Below are positions 33,500 to 42,546 of a stretch of 64,000 nucleotides of DNA, piece after piece (positions within the stretch are counted from its first letter, which is position 1; each line of letters begins with the position of its first letter). The notes beneath the pieces were generated by a model that ran no database searches, was not told where the DNA came from, and saw nothing but the letters and a program-made list of their open reading frames with translations. Source of the stretch: UBA2882 sp045542735 (lineage in GTDB: Bacteria; Bacillota; Clostridia; Lachnospirales; Lachnospiraceae); the NCBI GenBank assembly GCA_045542735.1, contig JAZQLQ010000011.1, forward strand, positions 1 to 64,000, given 5' to 3'. The translations under genes were made by a program, and so were the position numbers.

Positions 33500-34318
33500 C
33501 TATTGTATCTTATAAAGTCTGTGTTCTGATTGCTCCGACCATTCCATCTCCGTCATCTCATTGTACAACATAAAGGAATGCATATAAGAAAGTCCGATTC
33601 CTTCTACAAAGTATCCTTCAATCGGTTCCTCATCTGCTTCATCCTCTTCATCATACACCCAAAGGGAATCTACCGGTATGGTCCTTGCCAATGTCCATGT
33701 GGTACCATCCTTTTCGTATATCTCCACGATTCTGCGATCCGTTTCTTTCACCTCAATACGGATTGTCTGTTCTTCATCCTCCCAGACACCTGACACAAGT
33801 GCAAACTTTTCCGCAATCGTAGCTGCCCACTTGGCGTTATTTTCTTCTATTGTATCCTTTTCTTCCTGTGTCAGATAGGCATCCATATCACCGGTGGGCT
33901 CCATACCCATTTCTGATACCCAGGTATACAAGAGCATGGCATATTGATTGGAATCCAAATAGCGGATGGAAAAGTACCGTTCCGAATGCTCATACACATC
34001 AATAGCCGTGATTTTCGTTGCATTCTCACTATAGATAGTCAGCACATCATCCTCAAACTCAAACTCTGCACGATCCTCTACCCACTCATCCTCAGAATCG
34101 AAGCAATTTACATCCTCCACTTCAGATAAAGCATCTTCCGAAAAATGTACAATCAGTTTATCTTCATAGTATTCCGTTTTAATCAGATATTCATCCAAGA
34201 TATCGTCCTGTTTGCTGTAACGGTATGTTTTCACATGTCCTTCTGCACAGGCTGTTAATAAACAAACAACCAATACTGCCAAAATACAAACTACCGGCTT
34301 TTTCCCCACAAATTTCAT
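33500..34318 (-). CDS. Lipoprotein of unknown function
   Basis: The 272-residue protein begins with a lipoprotein signal peptide: MKFVGKKP, a hydrophobic core and the lipobox LLTAC (Cys24). It would be anchored on the outer face of the membrane. The mature part is acidic, rich in Glu and Asp, with repeated Tyr and Trp, and no known domain was recognised. It starts 2 bases after the C39-type gene and ends an operon with that gene and the NhaC-type antiporter. Confidence 0.8.
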   Translation of the reverse strand: MKFVGKKPVVCILAVLVVCLLTACAEGHVKTYRYSKQDDILDEYLIKTEYYEDKLIVHFSEDALSEVEDVNCFDSEDEWVEDRAEFEFEDDVLTIYSENATKITAIDVYEHSERYFSIRYLDSNQYAMLLYTWVSEMGMEPTGDMDAYLTQEEKDTIEENNAKWAATIAEKFALVSGVWEDEEQTIRIEVKETDRRIVEIYEKDGTTWTLARTIPVDSLWVYDEEDEADEEPIEGYFVEGIGLSYMHSFMLYNEMTEMEWSEQSEHRLYKIQ

Positions 34319-34320
34319 AC

Positions 34321-34923
34321 TTATTTTCTCCTCACACCTACGGCCATAGAATGTTGTGCTGCATGTCTATCCTCTACAACTGCCTTGTCATAACGGATTA
34401 CACCATTATTATCATAAGGGTCATTAAAATAGTAGCCTTCTTCATCATAGCCCACAAGCAACATACAATGCTCGTTGGATATCCATGTAAACTCCTCACC
34501 ACTATCCAAAAGTTTCCAAGAAGGTCCCACAATGGGCTCTCTCATATTGATACATGCCCAAAAAATAACCGGCATACCCTGATCAATGTAATTTGTAAGC
34601 AAATCTTCCATGCTTGTTCCGGTTTCATCTATGATTTCGTAGACATCACCAATGGCACGCTCCAAGGCATGACAGATAACCGGTGCATAACATCCAAAAG
34701 ATTCTTCATCATAAGGGCTGCCACAAAACTCCTTATACGGATTGGGACCGAACAATTGTCCGGCCCTCTCCTCAAAGTCTCTTTTTTGCAAATATTTTTC
34801 AATAAAATCATCCACCGTCATGTCATATCCCAAAAATTGCAACAGCATCACTGTCGATACACTTTCGCAACCGGTAGGATATTTCACACTTTGGTCGATA
34901 TACGGTACTTCAATTTTAATCAT
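34321..34923 (-). CDS. C39-like papain-fold peptidase
   Basis: The 200-residue protein resembles the Peptidase_C39_2 group. The catalytic cysteine is in YPTGCESVSTVMLL (about residue 19), and the histidine segment ISNEHCMLLVGYDEEGYYFNDPY gives the His/Asp pair. No signal peptide is visible, although this group is often extracellular. It overlaps the nhaC-type stop by 8 bases and the lipoprotein gene follows 2 bases later, so all three are translationally linked. Substrate unknown. Confidence 0.82.
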   Translation of the reverse strand: MIKIEVPYIDQSVKYPTGCESVSTVMLLQFLGYDMTVDDFIEKYLQKRDFEERAGQLFGPNPYKEFCGSPYDEESFGCYAPVICHALERAIGDVYEIIDETGTSMEDLLTNYIDQGMPVIFWACINMREPIVGPSWKLLDSGEEFTWISNEHCMLLVGYDEEGYYFNDPYDNNGVIRYDKAVVEDRHAAQHSMAVGVRRK

Positions 34924-36448
34924 TCTCTGCTACCTTTGCTTCTTTTCCTTTGGACGCATTTTTCATGCAAGTAAGTACTAAGAATAAAATTGCCAAACTG
35001 ATACCCAATACAACCCACCAGATCTTTACAAATCCGGCGATAACATATCCAATCACGCAGACAAGTGCAACAATCATCGCATACTGCATCTGTGTAGATA
35101 CGTGATTGATATGGTTACTCTGTGCACCTGCAGAAGACATAACCGTTGTATCAGAAATAGGTGATACATGGTCACCACATACCGCACCGGCAAGTACAGC
35201 AGATACTGCAATAATCATCATTTCCAGATTTGCGCTACCGGAGAACATTGCTACTACAATGGGTACAAGGATTGCAAAAGTACCCCAGCTTGTTCCTGTG
35301 GAGAATGCAAGGAAAATAGCAACCGCAAACATAACTGCCGGGATAAAAGCACTGGCTGCAGCATGACTGCCTACAACACCTTCTACAAAAGTGGCGATCT
35401 GTAAAGCATCACCAACACCTTTTAAGGACCATGCAAAAATCAATACTGCAACAGCAGGAATCATCAATTTGAAACCTTCTACAAAACTGTCCATGAATCC
35501 CTTAAAGGTAATTACCTTTCTGGGGATATACCATACAAAGGAAAGTAATATCGTAATCATAGTTGCAAAAATCAAACTTGTCTCTGCATCACAACCGGAA
35601 AATGCTGTAATGATATCTGTTGCACCGCCCTGATAACCGGTATAAATCATAGCACCAACTGCAGACACAATCAGGATTGCAACGGGAAGAATCAAGTCAA
35701 CAACCTTTCCTTTTCCGGCTGTTTCTTCCTCTTTAATCTGATCAAACTCATCTTTTCCTGATGTAAACAAGTCACCATTCTCTGCATTCTCTTCATGCTT
35801 TTTCATCAAGCCAAAATCAAAACCGCTGATAATGATAAACAATACCATGGCAATGGTCAGTAATGCATATAAGTTATAAGGAATGGTACGTAAAAACAAC
35901 TGGAAACCTGTAATACCGGCATCTTCCGGCACATAGGAGTTTACTGCTGCTGCCCAACTGGAAATAGGGGCAATAATACAAATGGGAGCTGCAGTTGCAT
36001 CAATGATATATGCAAGCTTTGCTCTGGATACTTTAAAACGGTCTGTCACCGGACGCATAACCGATCCAACAGTCAGACAGTTAAAATAATCATCCACGAA
36101 AATTAACATACCAAGGCCTGTGGTTGCAAGGAGCGCAGATTTTTTGGATTTAATCTTTGTACCTGCCCATCTGCCGTATGCTGCAGAACCACCTGATTTT
36201 GCCATAAGTACAATAATCATACCAAGCAAAATGTCAAAAATCAGGATGTTTAAATTCATGCTATTTTTCATGATATCAAAGAAAGCCACAAATGCATTCC
36301 AAGGCTGGAAGCCTGTATACATCAGGGCACCAACTGCCACACCAAAGAACAGTGAACTATATACCTCTTTGGTAATCAGTGCAAGCACAATGGCTAAAAT
36401 CGGTGGAATCAAAGACCACCAGGTTCCGATAAACATTGAAGGATCCAT
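34916..36448 (-). CDS. NhaC-family Na+/H+ antiporter
   Basis: The 510-residue membrane protein has about 12 transmembrane segments and a cytosolic acidic loop near residue 210-235. Its motifs are those of the NhaC family: WWSLIPPILAIVLALITKEVYSSLF-type opening, FVDDYFNCLTVG, STGTSWGTFAILVPI and GDHVSPISDTT. It exchanges Na+ for H+, or possibly organic anions in related MleN-type members. The start has a GAGG site. Confidence 0.93.
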   Translation of the reverse strand: MDPSMFIGTWWSLIPPILAIVLALITKEVYSSLFFGVAVGALMYTGFQPWNAFVAFFDIMKNSMNLNILIFDILLGMIIVLMAKSGGSAAYGRWAGTKIKSKKSALLATTGLGMLIFVDDYFNCLTVGSVMRPVTDRFKVSRAKLAYIIDATAAPICIIAPISSWAAAVNSYVPEDAGITGFQLFLRTIPYNLYALLTIAMVLFIIISGFDFGLMKKHEENAENGDLFTSGKDEFDQIKEEETAGKGKVVDLILPVAILIVSAVGAMIYTGYQGGATDIITAFSGCDAETSLIFATMITILLSFVWYIPRKVITFKGFMDSFVEGFKLMIPAVAVLIFAWSLKGVGDALQIATFVEGVVGSHAAASAFIPAVMFAVAIFLAFSTGTSWGTFAILVPIVVAMFSGSANLEMMIIAVSAVLAGAVCGDHVSPISDTTVMSSAGAQSNHINHVSTQMQYAMIVALVCVIGYVIAGFVKIWWVVLGISLAILFLVLTCMKNASKGKEAKVAEND

Positions 36449-36567
36449 ACTCTTTACCTCTCATCATAAGTATTTTAGATTTTTTTATCATTTTAACGGT
36501 TACAACAGATTTACACAATATAAACCGTAAATTTTCCGTTAAGATTTTTAATCTGTATCATTCTTTT

Positions 36568-37227
36568 TTATATCATTCTTTGTCCGTTTACAATCAGCCA
36601 AAATTGCAAGCCTAATTTTTCTGCCGCTTTCCGGCATAAAATCATACGGTTTAAAAAGATTTCAAAATAATCCATAACTGTACACATTTCCGTTTCAATG
36701 GTAATATCCAATTCAATATGGGAATCTTTGATAATCTTTACCTTACTCTCTTTTACTGAATAATTGACCCTGTCATGAATGTCAAACTGTGCAAAATCCT
36801 GATTGCGCACACGACTTTCCCTTACATCTGTCTTATCTGCCAAAATTAAAGCAGCAGCCACACAGTTCACCGGAAATGCCGTACTCTCATCATGATTGCC
36901 AATGGCTGTAATAATGGTAGCAATATCCTCCGGATCTGCGCCCATACGATCCAAAATACGGAATGCCATGACTGCTCCCGATTGGGCATGCTCCGAACGG
37001 TTCACCACATTTCCGATATCATGCAGATACCCTGCAACTCTTGCTAATTCTGCCTCCCTCTCACCGTATCCAAGTGTCAACAAAATCTCTGCCGCCAGCT
37101 CTGCGACCTTTTTGACATGGGGAAAACTGTGCTCAGTATACCCCAGTGCAATCAGAGTCTCATCCGCCTTTTGTATGTATGTTTTGACCGCTTCATCATT
37201 GATGACGTCCTGATATGTTACTTTCAT
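36568..37227 (-). CDS. HD-domain phosphohydrolase-like protein
   Basis: A 219-residue HD-superfamily protein. The metal ligands are HVKKVAELA (first His), YLHDIGN (HD pair), IGNHD and a later Asp (LADKTD). Such proteins hydrolyse phosphoesters of nucleotides. The C-terminal about 70 residues (DRVNYSVKES...) match a group of clostridial HD proteins without characterised substrate. The start has a GAGAGGG site. It precedes the NhaC operon by 119 bases, so it may be separately transcribed. Confidence 0.88.
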   Translation of the reverse strand: MKVTYQDVINDEAVKTYIQKADETLIALGYTEHSFPHVKKVAELAAEILLTLGYGEREAELARVAGYLHDIGNVVNRSEHAQSGAVMAFRILDRMGADPEDIATIITAIGNHDESTAFPVNCVAAALILADKTDVRESRVRNQDFAQFDIHDRVNYSVKESKVKIIKDSHIELDITIETEMCTVMDYFEIFLNRMILCRKAAEKLGLQFWLIVNGQRMI

Positions 37228-37316
37228 GTGTTTGCCCTCTCTTTACCATAGCTTTGGCTTCTTTTTTGATTTATTATAATTTCACACAGAAAAGCAGCCA
37301 ACAAATTGAAAGTTTC

Positions 37317-38516
37317 TTATACAATTTCACTAATGTAACGGACTGCTACTTCCAACCCTTTTTCCTCTTTTATTTTTTTCGATATCTGCTTTACTTTCTG
37401 ATATCTTTCTTCATAATGTAATTCCATATCTTTAATACAAGAAATAATTTTATCTTCTGTTACATTATGTCCATCTATCTCGTCAGTTGCCACACCTAGT
37501 TTTATAAGCATATCCGCTTGTCCTTTTTGATCTAAAACATGAGGGACGGGAATAGATGGAACGCCGTAAATTAAAGTTGCCGCTGATGTTCCAAACCCAC
37601 AATGATGAATTACCATTTTACATTTATCAAAAAGATAACTGTGGGGAACGGAACCTATCGCAATCATTGAATCGGGTAATTTATATTCTTGCAAAGATTT
37701 TTGGAAGCCTTGCACAATCGCTCTATATTCCGTTTTTTCAAATGCTTTTACAAACATATCAAGTTTATCCGTTTCCGCCTGCTCTTCAAAGGACATTGCG
37801 CCCAAAGCTAACAGAATCGGTTTATCTCCACTTTTCAAGAAATTATCAAGCTGTTCATCCGGTTGATAATCTTTTTCTTCCTGATACCAAAAGCCGGTAA
37901 AAACGTGATGGGGCTCCCAATAAGGATTTCTTTCTTTGGCATATTGGCTAATCGGAATCAAATCATAATTTGATGACATAATCATCCCGATATCCTTTGC
38001 AGGCTTTAAATTGTATTTCTTTCGAATCTTATTGTATGGTTTTGCAATCTGACCGGCTATTAAACTGCCGATTATTTTGTTGATAACGGTTTGTTTTTTT
38101 AATTTTTCAGGAATCATCTCAGGCTGTATTGTAACATTAACAGTTGGTATCCCCAAAACTTCTGCTTCTGTTGCTCCCATTTGTGCATGTGATACCACAA
38201 TCAAATCCATTCCTTTACAAGCTTCAAAAACATCTTCTGTAGATTCAACAATGATATCAAAAACAAAATTCATTGTTTTAAGCATACTAAGCATAGGATT
38301 TTTATTTTTTCCCCGAATAATTGCAGCCTCTTTTTCAATATCAATGTCCGGACCAATTGGTACAAATTTCACATTAGAAGATTCAATCAGTTGCTTCCAG
38401 CAAGGATGCGAACCCAGTAAGACATCATATCCATTTTTATTTAGTTCCTGTGCCAAATAAATATATGGTTGTACATCTCCTCTGGTACCCATTGTAAACA
38501 TTGCTACTTTTTTCAT
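37317..38516 (-). CDS. GT1-family (UGT/MGT-type) glycosyltransferase
   Basis: The 399-residue GT-B fold enzyme has the N-terminal MFTMGTRGDVQPYIYLAQ segment and a C-terminal donor site region IHHCGFGTSAATLIYGVPSIPVP, typical of the UDP-glucosyltransferase/sterol glucosyltransferase-like family. It would glycosylate a small hydrophobic molecule, such as a natural product, xenobiotic or lipid. It lies downstream of tcdA on the same strand. The acceptor cannot be deduced. Start ATG at 38516 with AAGGAG 10 bases upstream. Confidence 0.9.
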   Translation of the reverse strand: MKKVAMFTMGTRGDVQPYIYLAQELNKNGYDVLLGSHPCWKQLIESSNVKFVPIGPDIDIEKEAAIIRGKNKNPMLSMLKTMNFVFDIIVESTEDVFEACKGMDLIVVSHAQMGATEAEVLGIPTVNVTIQPEMIPEKLKKQTVINKIIGSLIAGQIAKPYNKIRKKYNLKPAKDIGMIMSSNYDLIPISQYAKERNPYWEPHHVFTGFWYQEEKDYQPDEQLDNFLKSGDKPILLALGAMSFEEQAETDKLDMFVKAFEKTEYRAIVQGFQKSLQEYKLPDSMIAIGSVPHSYLFDKCKMVIHHCGFGTSAATLIYGVPSIPVPHVLDQKGQADMLIKLGVATDEIDGHNVTEDKIISCIKDMELHYEERYQKVKQISKKIKEEKGLEVAVRYISEIV

Positions 38517-38539
38517 AAAAAGAATACTCCTTCGTATTT

Positions 38540-39244
38540 TTATCTTGATAGAGCTGTTAAATCCTTAATTACCTCACCTGCTATAATCAAACCGACTACC
38601 GACGGCACAAATGCTATAGACCCCGGTGTGGGGCGTTTGCCTTCTTCCGATACATTCTGAATCGGTACTTCCTTTGAATAAACAACTTTTAACTTATCTA
38701 TGTCCCGTTTCTTCAATTCCCGGCGCATAACCTTTGCCAGAGGACAAACGGAAGTTTTATAAATATCTGCCACCTCAAAAGCTGTGGGGTCCAGTTTATT
38801 CCCCGCTCCCATGCTGCTGATAATGGGCACACCGGCTTTTTTTGCTTCCATGACCAAGGCAATCTTGGCTGTGACTGTATCCACTGCATCTACCACATAA
38901 TCATATTGCGTGAAATCAAATTGTTCTGTATTTTCAGGCAAGAAAAAACAAGGATGCTCATATACCGCAACATCCGGATTGATGGACAAAATCCGTTCTT
39001 TCATCACTTCTGTTTTCAACCTGCCAACCGTATCCCTGGTTGCTATAATCTGCCGGTTTAAGTTGCTTAGGCACACCTTGTCATTATCGATAATATCAAT
39101 AGCTCCAACACCGCTTCTTACCAGTGCTTCCACGGTATATCCACCAACTCCGCCGATGCCGAATACCGCCACACGGGCATTTTGTAATGTGGCCAAGGCC
39201 TCCTCGCCCAATAACATCTGTGTACGTGAAAATTGTTCTGACAT
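38540..39244 (-). CDS. tcdA: tRNA threonylcarbamoyladenosine dehydratase (TcdA/YgdL)
   Basis: The 234-residue E1-like enzyme has the nucleotide loop VFGIGGVGGYTVEALVRSGVG and the family motif DNDKVCLSNLNRQI. TcdA adenylates and dehydrates t6A37 in tRNA to the cyclic form. The region SSMGAGNKLDP, unique to this subgroup, separates it from MoeB/ThiF. It is upstream of a glycosyltransferase gene and downstream of cysK on the same strand. Confidence 0.93.
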   Translation of the reverse strand: MSEQFSRTQMLLGEEALATLQNARVAVFGIGGVGGYTVEALVRSGVGAIDIIDNDKVCLSNLNRQIIATRDTVGRLKTEVMKERILSINPDVAVYEHPCFFLPENTEQFDFTQYDYVVDAVDTVTAKIALVMEAKKAGVPIISSMGAGNKLDPTAFEVADIYKTSVCPLAKVMRRELKKRDIDKLKVVYSKEVPIQNVSEEGKRPTPGSIAFVPSVVGLIIAGEVIKDLTALSR

Positions 39245-39301
39245 ATCTTTTTATCCTATATTATTTTATATTCTTGTTTTACTATCTTTTTATCTCATTA
39301 C

Positions 39302-40237
39302 TTACTGCGCAAACATCGGAGTAGATAAATAACGGTCTCCCGAATCAGGAAGTAACACTACAATGTTTTTCCCCTTATATTCCGGCCTTTTTGCCACGAC
39401 TGCTGCCGCCTTCAATGCAGCACCGGAAGAAATTCCCACTAAAATCCCCTCTGTTACCGCAAAGGCTTTTCCTTCTGCCAACGCTTCTTCGTTTTCTATG
39501 GTAATAATTTCATCATAAATCCCGGTATTTAATATCTTTGGCACAAATCCTGCTCCAATGCCCTGTAACATGTGCGGACCTGCTTTTCCCTCAGATAAAA
39601 ACGGACTGGATTTAGGCTCCACAGCCACCACTTTGATATCCGGATTCATGGATTTTAAATACTCACCGATACCGGTAATGGTGCCACCGGTGCCGACACC
39701 AGCTACAAACACATCCACATTTCCATCTGTCTGCTCCCAAATTTCCGGACCTGTAGTTGCCTTATGCGCCGCCGGATTGGCAGGATTGTCAAACTGTCCC
39801 AATATCACTGCCCCGGGAATGGATGCCTGCAATTCCTCTGCCTTCTCAATGGCACCGGTCATCCCCTTTGCTCCCTCTGTCAGCACGATCTCCGCACCAT
39901 AAGCTCCCAGTAATGTCCTTCTCTCCACGCTCATAGCGTCCGGTAAAGTCAAAATTGTCTTGTATCCTTTAGCTGCCGCTACCGCTGCAAGACCAATACC
40001 GGTGTTACCGCTGGTAGGCTCAATAATCGTTGCTCCCGGTTGTAAAACACCCTTTTCTTCAGCATCCTCTATCATTGCCAATGCTACACGGTCTTTAACA
40101 CTTCCTGCGGGATTCAAATATTCCAGTTTGGCCAAAATAGTTGCTTCTGTCACATTTGCATGCTTCATATATTGATTCAACTTCAAAATCGGTGTATTTC
40201 CAATTAACTCTGTAGCATTTTCCAATATCTTGCCCAT
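39302..40237 (-). CDS. cysK: Cysteine synthase A
   Basis: The 311-residue PLP enzyme makes cysteine from O-acetylserine and sulfide. The PLP lysine is in NPAGSVKDR, the substrate loop is EPTSGNTGIGLA, and the phosphate-binding GTGGT segment is in VGTGGTITG. Its length is the standard 310. The start has a GGGAG site and lies 15 bases after the aminotransferase gene, so the two share a transcript. Confidence 0.96.
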   Translation of the reverse strand: MGKILENATELIGNTPILKLNQYMKHANVTEATILAKLEYLNPAGSVKDRVALAMIEDAEEKGVLQPGATIIEPTSGNTGIGLAAVAAAKGYKTILTLPDAMSVERRTLLGAYGAEIVLTEGAKGMTGAIEKAEELQASIPGAVILGQFDNPANPAAHKATTGPEIWEQTDGNVDVFVAGVGTGGTITGIGEYLKSMNPDIKVVAVEPKSSPFLSEGKAGPHMLQGIGAGFVPKILNTGIYDEIITIENEEALAEGKAFAVTEGILVGISSGAALKAAAVVAKRPEYKGKNIVVLLPDSGDRYLSTPMFAQ

Positions 40238-40252
40238 ACTCGATACTCCCTC

Positions 40253-41416
40253 TTATATCATTTTTTGCCTGATATCTGCCAATCTGTCTAATGCCGCCTG
40301 TAATGTGGCATCCTGCTTTGCAAAATGGAAGCGGATATATCGGTTTTCTGCCTCCTTAAAAAAGCTGGAACCGGGTACAGCTCCAACGCCTACCTTTCTT
40401 GTGAGGTCTTCACAAAATTCCAAATCACTTTCATAACCAAATTCACTGATATCCATGAGCACATAATAAGCTCCCTGTGGTCTTGTAAACGGTAATCCGA
40501 TGTTCTCCAATCCCTCAATAAACAGATCCTTCTTATGTGTATAATGTGCCTGTAATTCCTTATAATATGCATCATCAAAATTCAATCCCACAACTGCCGC
40601 TTCCATCAAAGGTGCCGCAGCTCCTACCGTGAGAAAATCGTGCACTTTCTTTACGCGTTCAATAATCTGTGGCATAGAAATCACATATCCCAATCTCCAT
40701 CCGGTAATGGAATAAGTCTTGGATAATGAATTGCAAATCAAAGTGCGTTCTCTCATTCCCGGTAAAGTTGCCATGCAAATATGTTGATGGGGCGCATATA
40801 CAATATGCTCATATACTTCATCCGTTACCACATAAATATCATACTTAATTGCAAGTTCTGCGATAAAACACAATTCCTCTTTGGTAAAGACTTTCCCGCA
40901 AGGATTGGACGGGTTGCAAAGAATCAACGCCTTTACACCCGGTTGTTTCATAGCTGCTTCCAATTCATCTTTATCAAAATCAAAGGTTGGCGGCTTCAAC
41001 GGTACATAAATCGGCTCTGCACCTGACAGAATCGTATCAGCACCATAATTTTCATAAAAAGGAGAAAAAATAACCACTTTATCCCCCGGATTACAAACCG
41101 TCATCATAGCTGCCATCATGGCTTCTGTACTTCCGCAGGTTACCACGATCTCCTCATCCGGATTCACCTTCATTCCATAAAAATGCTCCTGCTTTTTTGC
41201 AAGTGCTTCCCGGAAATTTTGCGCTCCCCAAGTTAACGCATACTGATGAGGCCCTTCTGCTGCCACCTCTGCTAAGCGCTCTGTAATCGCCTTTGGTGGA
41301 TCAAAATCAGGAAATCCCTGGGATAAATTAATAGCCCCATATTTATTTGACACGCGTGTCATTCTCCTGATTACCGAATCGGTAAAGCCTGCTGTTCTTT
41401 CGCTTAATTCCCTCAT
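40253..41416 (-). CDS. Class I PLP-dependent aminotransferase
   Basis: The 387-residue fold-type I aminotransferase has the PLP lysine in SLSKTYSITGWRLGY and the nucleotide-phosphate region CNPSNPCGKV. The opening INLSQGFPDFDPP resembles the aspartate/aromatic/methionine aminotransferase group (AAT Ib-gamma). Exact amino acid preference is not evident. It sits between mnmA and cysK, consistent with sulfur amino acid metabolism, but this is context only. The ATG at 41416 is fixed by an upstream in-frame stop; its AAAGGA site is rather far, about 15 bases. Confidence 0.92.
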   Translation of the reverse strand: MRELSERTAGFTDSVIRRMTRVSNKYGAINLSQGFPDFDPPKAITERLAEVAAEGPHQYALTWGAQNFREALAKKQEHFYGMKVNPDEEIVVTCGSTEAMMAAMMTVCNPGDKVVIFSPFYENYGADTILSGAEPIYVPLKPPTFDFDKDELEAAMKQPGVKALILCNPSNPCGKVFTKEELCFIAELAIKYDIYVVTDEVYEHIVYAPHQHICMATLPGMRERTLICNSLSKTYSITGWRLGYVISMPQIIERVKKVHDFLTVGAAAPLMEAAVVGLNFDDAYYKELQAHYTHKKDLFIEGLENIGLPFTRPQGAYYVLMDISEFGYESDLEFCEDLTRKVGVGAVPGSSFFKEAENRYIRFHFAKQDATLQAALDRLADIRQKMI

Positions 41417-41449
41417 AATTACTCATTGTATCCTTTCTGTCATTTTTAA

Positions 41450-42529
41450 TTAACAGATTTTTCCGCCGCCAAGGACAACATCACCGTCATAAAATACAAC
41501 TGCCTGTCCGGATGTAATACCCCTCTGAGGTTCATCAAAGGTCACCCTCACCTTATCATCCGATATTTTTTCAATGACAGCATCCGCCTCTTTTTGCTTA
41601 TATCGTATTTTGGCTTTGCAACGGACCGGCTCTGTCACATCATCAAAAGCAATCCAGTTTAGGTCCTCCGCTTCCAAAATATCATGGAACAAATCTTCAT
41701 TTTTTCCGAGTACAACTGTGTTTTCATTCATTCTCTTCTTACAGACATACATAGGCTCAGGAAGCGCCAACCCCAAACCTTTTCGCTGCCCTATGGTATA
41801 ACGTATGATCCCCTTATGTCTACCAAGTACTTTACCATCCTCTGTGACAAAGTCACCTTCAGGAAATGTCTTCCCGCAATACCCTTCGATAAACTTTGCA
41901 TAATCACCATCCGGTACAAAACAAATATCCTGGCTATCCGGCTTATTGGCATTGACAAATCCCATTTCTTCTGCGATTTCACGTATCTCCGTCTTATGAT
42001 ATTTACCCAAAGGAAAAATCGTATGGGACAATTGATCCTGGGTCAGGTTATAAAGGACATAACTCTGGTCCTTAGACTCATCCAGACCCTTTTTTAACAA
42101 ATATCTGCTACCGGCTTCATCATATTCCACCCGGGCATAATGTCCTGTTACCACATAGTCAAAATCCATCTCATACATAGTCTGCATCATCTTTTGAAAT
42201 TTCAGATAACGATTGCATTCAATGCAGGGATTGGGCGTGCCACCGGCTATATAAGTCTCAACAAACCGTTTGATGACCGCTTGATCAAATTCATGGGTAA
42301 AATCCAATAAATAGAAGGGCATCCCAAAAGTCTCTGCCATTCTCTTGGCATCTGCCGCATCTTCACCTGCTCCGCAGACTTTCTCATTCTCTATAACCGT
42401 ATTTGGATTCTCGTACAACTTCATGGTTGCACCTACACAATCATATCCTTCTTTTGTCATCAGATATGCTGCCACACTGGAATCCACGCCACCGCTCATG
42501 GCTATGATTGCTTTTTTCTTCTCACTCAT
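41450..42529 (-). CDS. mnmA: tRNA 2-thiouridine(34) synthase MnmA
   Basis: The roughly 359-residue PP-loop enzyme thiolates uridine 34 of Lys, Glu and Gln tRNAs. The ATP loop is AMSGGVDSSVAAY, the catalytic cysteines lie in NPCIECN and DSQDICFVPDG, and the C-terminal beta domain ends in FYDGDVVLGGG. The start is the ATG at 42529 after GAGG. The gene heads the mnmA, aminotransferase, cysK, tcdA group, where cysteine supply and tRNA thiolation are linked by theme. Confidence 0.96.
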   Translation of the reverse strand: MSEKKKAIIAMSGGVDSSVAAYLMTKEGYDCVGATMKLYENPNTVIENEKVCGAGEDAADAKRMAETFGMPFYLLDFTHEFDQAVIKRFVETYIAGGTPNPCIECNRYLKFQKMMQTMYEMDFDYVVTGHYARVEYDEAGSRYLLKKGLDESKDQSYVLYNLTQDQLSHTIFPLGKYHKTEIREIAEEMGFVNANKPDSQDICFVPDGDYAKFIEGYCGKTFPEGDFVTEDGKVLGRHKGIIRYTIGQRKGLGLALPEPMYVCKKRMNENTVVLGKNEDLFHDILEAEDLNWIAFDDVTEPVRCKAKIRYKQKEADAVIEKISDDKVRVTFDEPQRGITSGQAVVFYDGDVVLGGGKIC

Positions 42530-42546
42530 TGATAGCCTCATATTTT

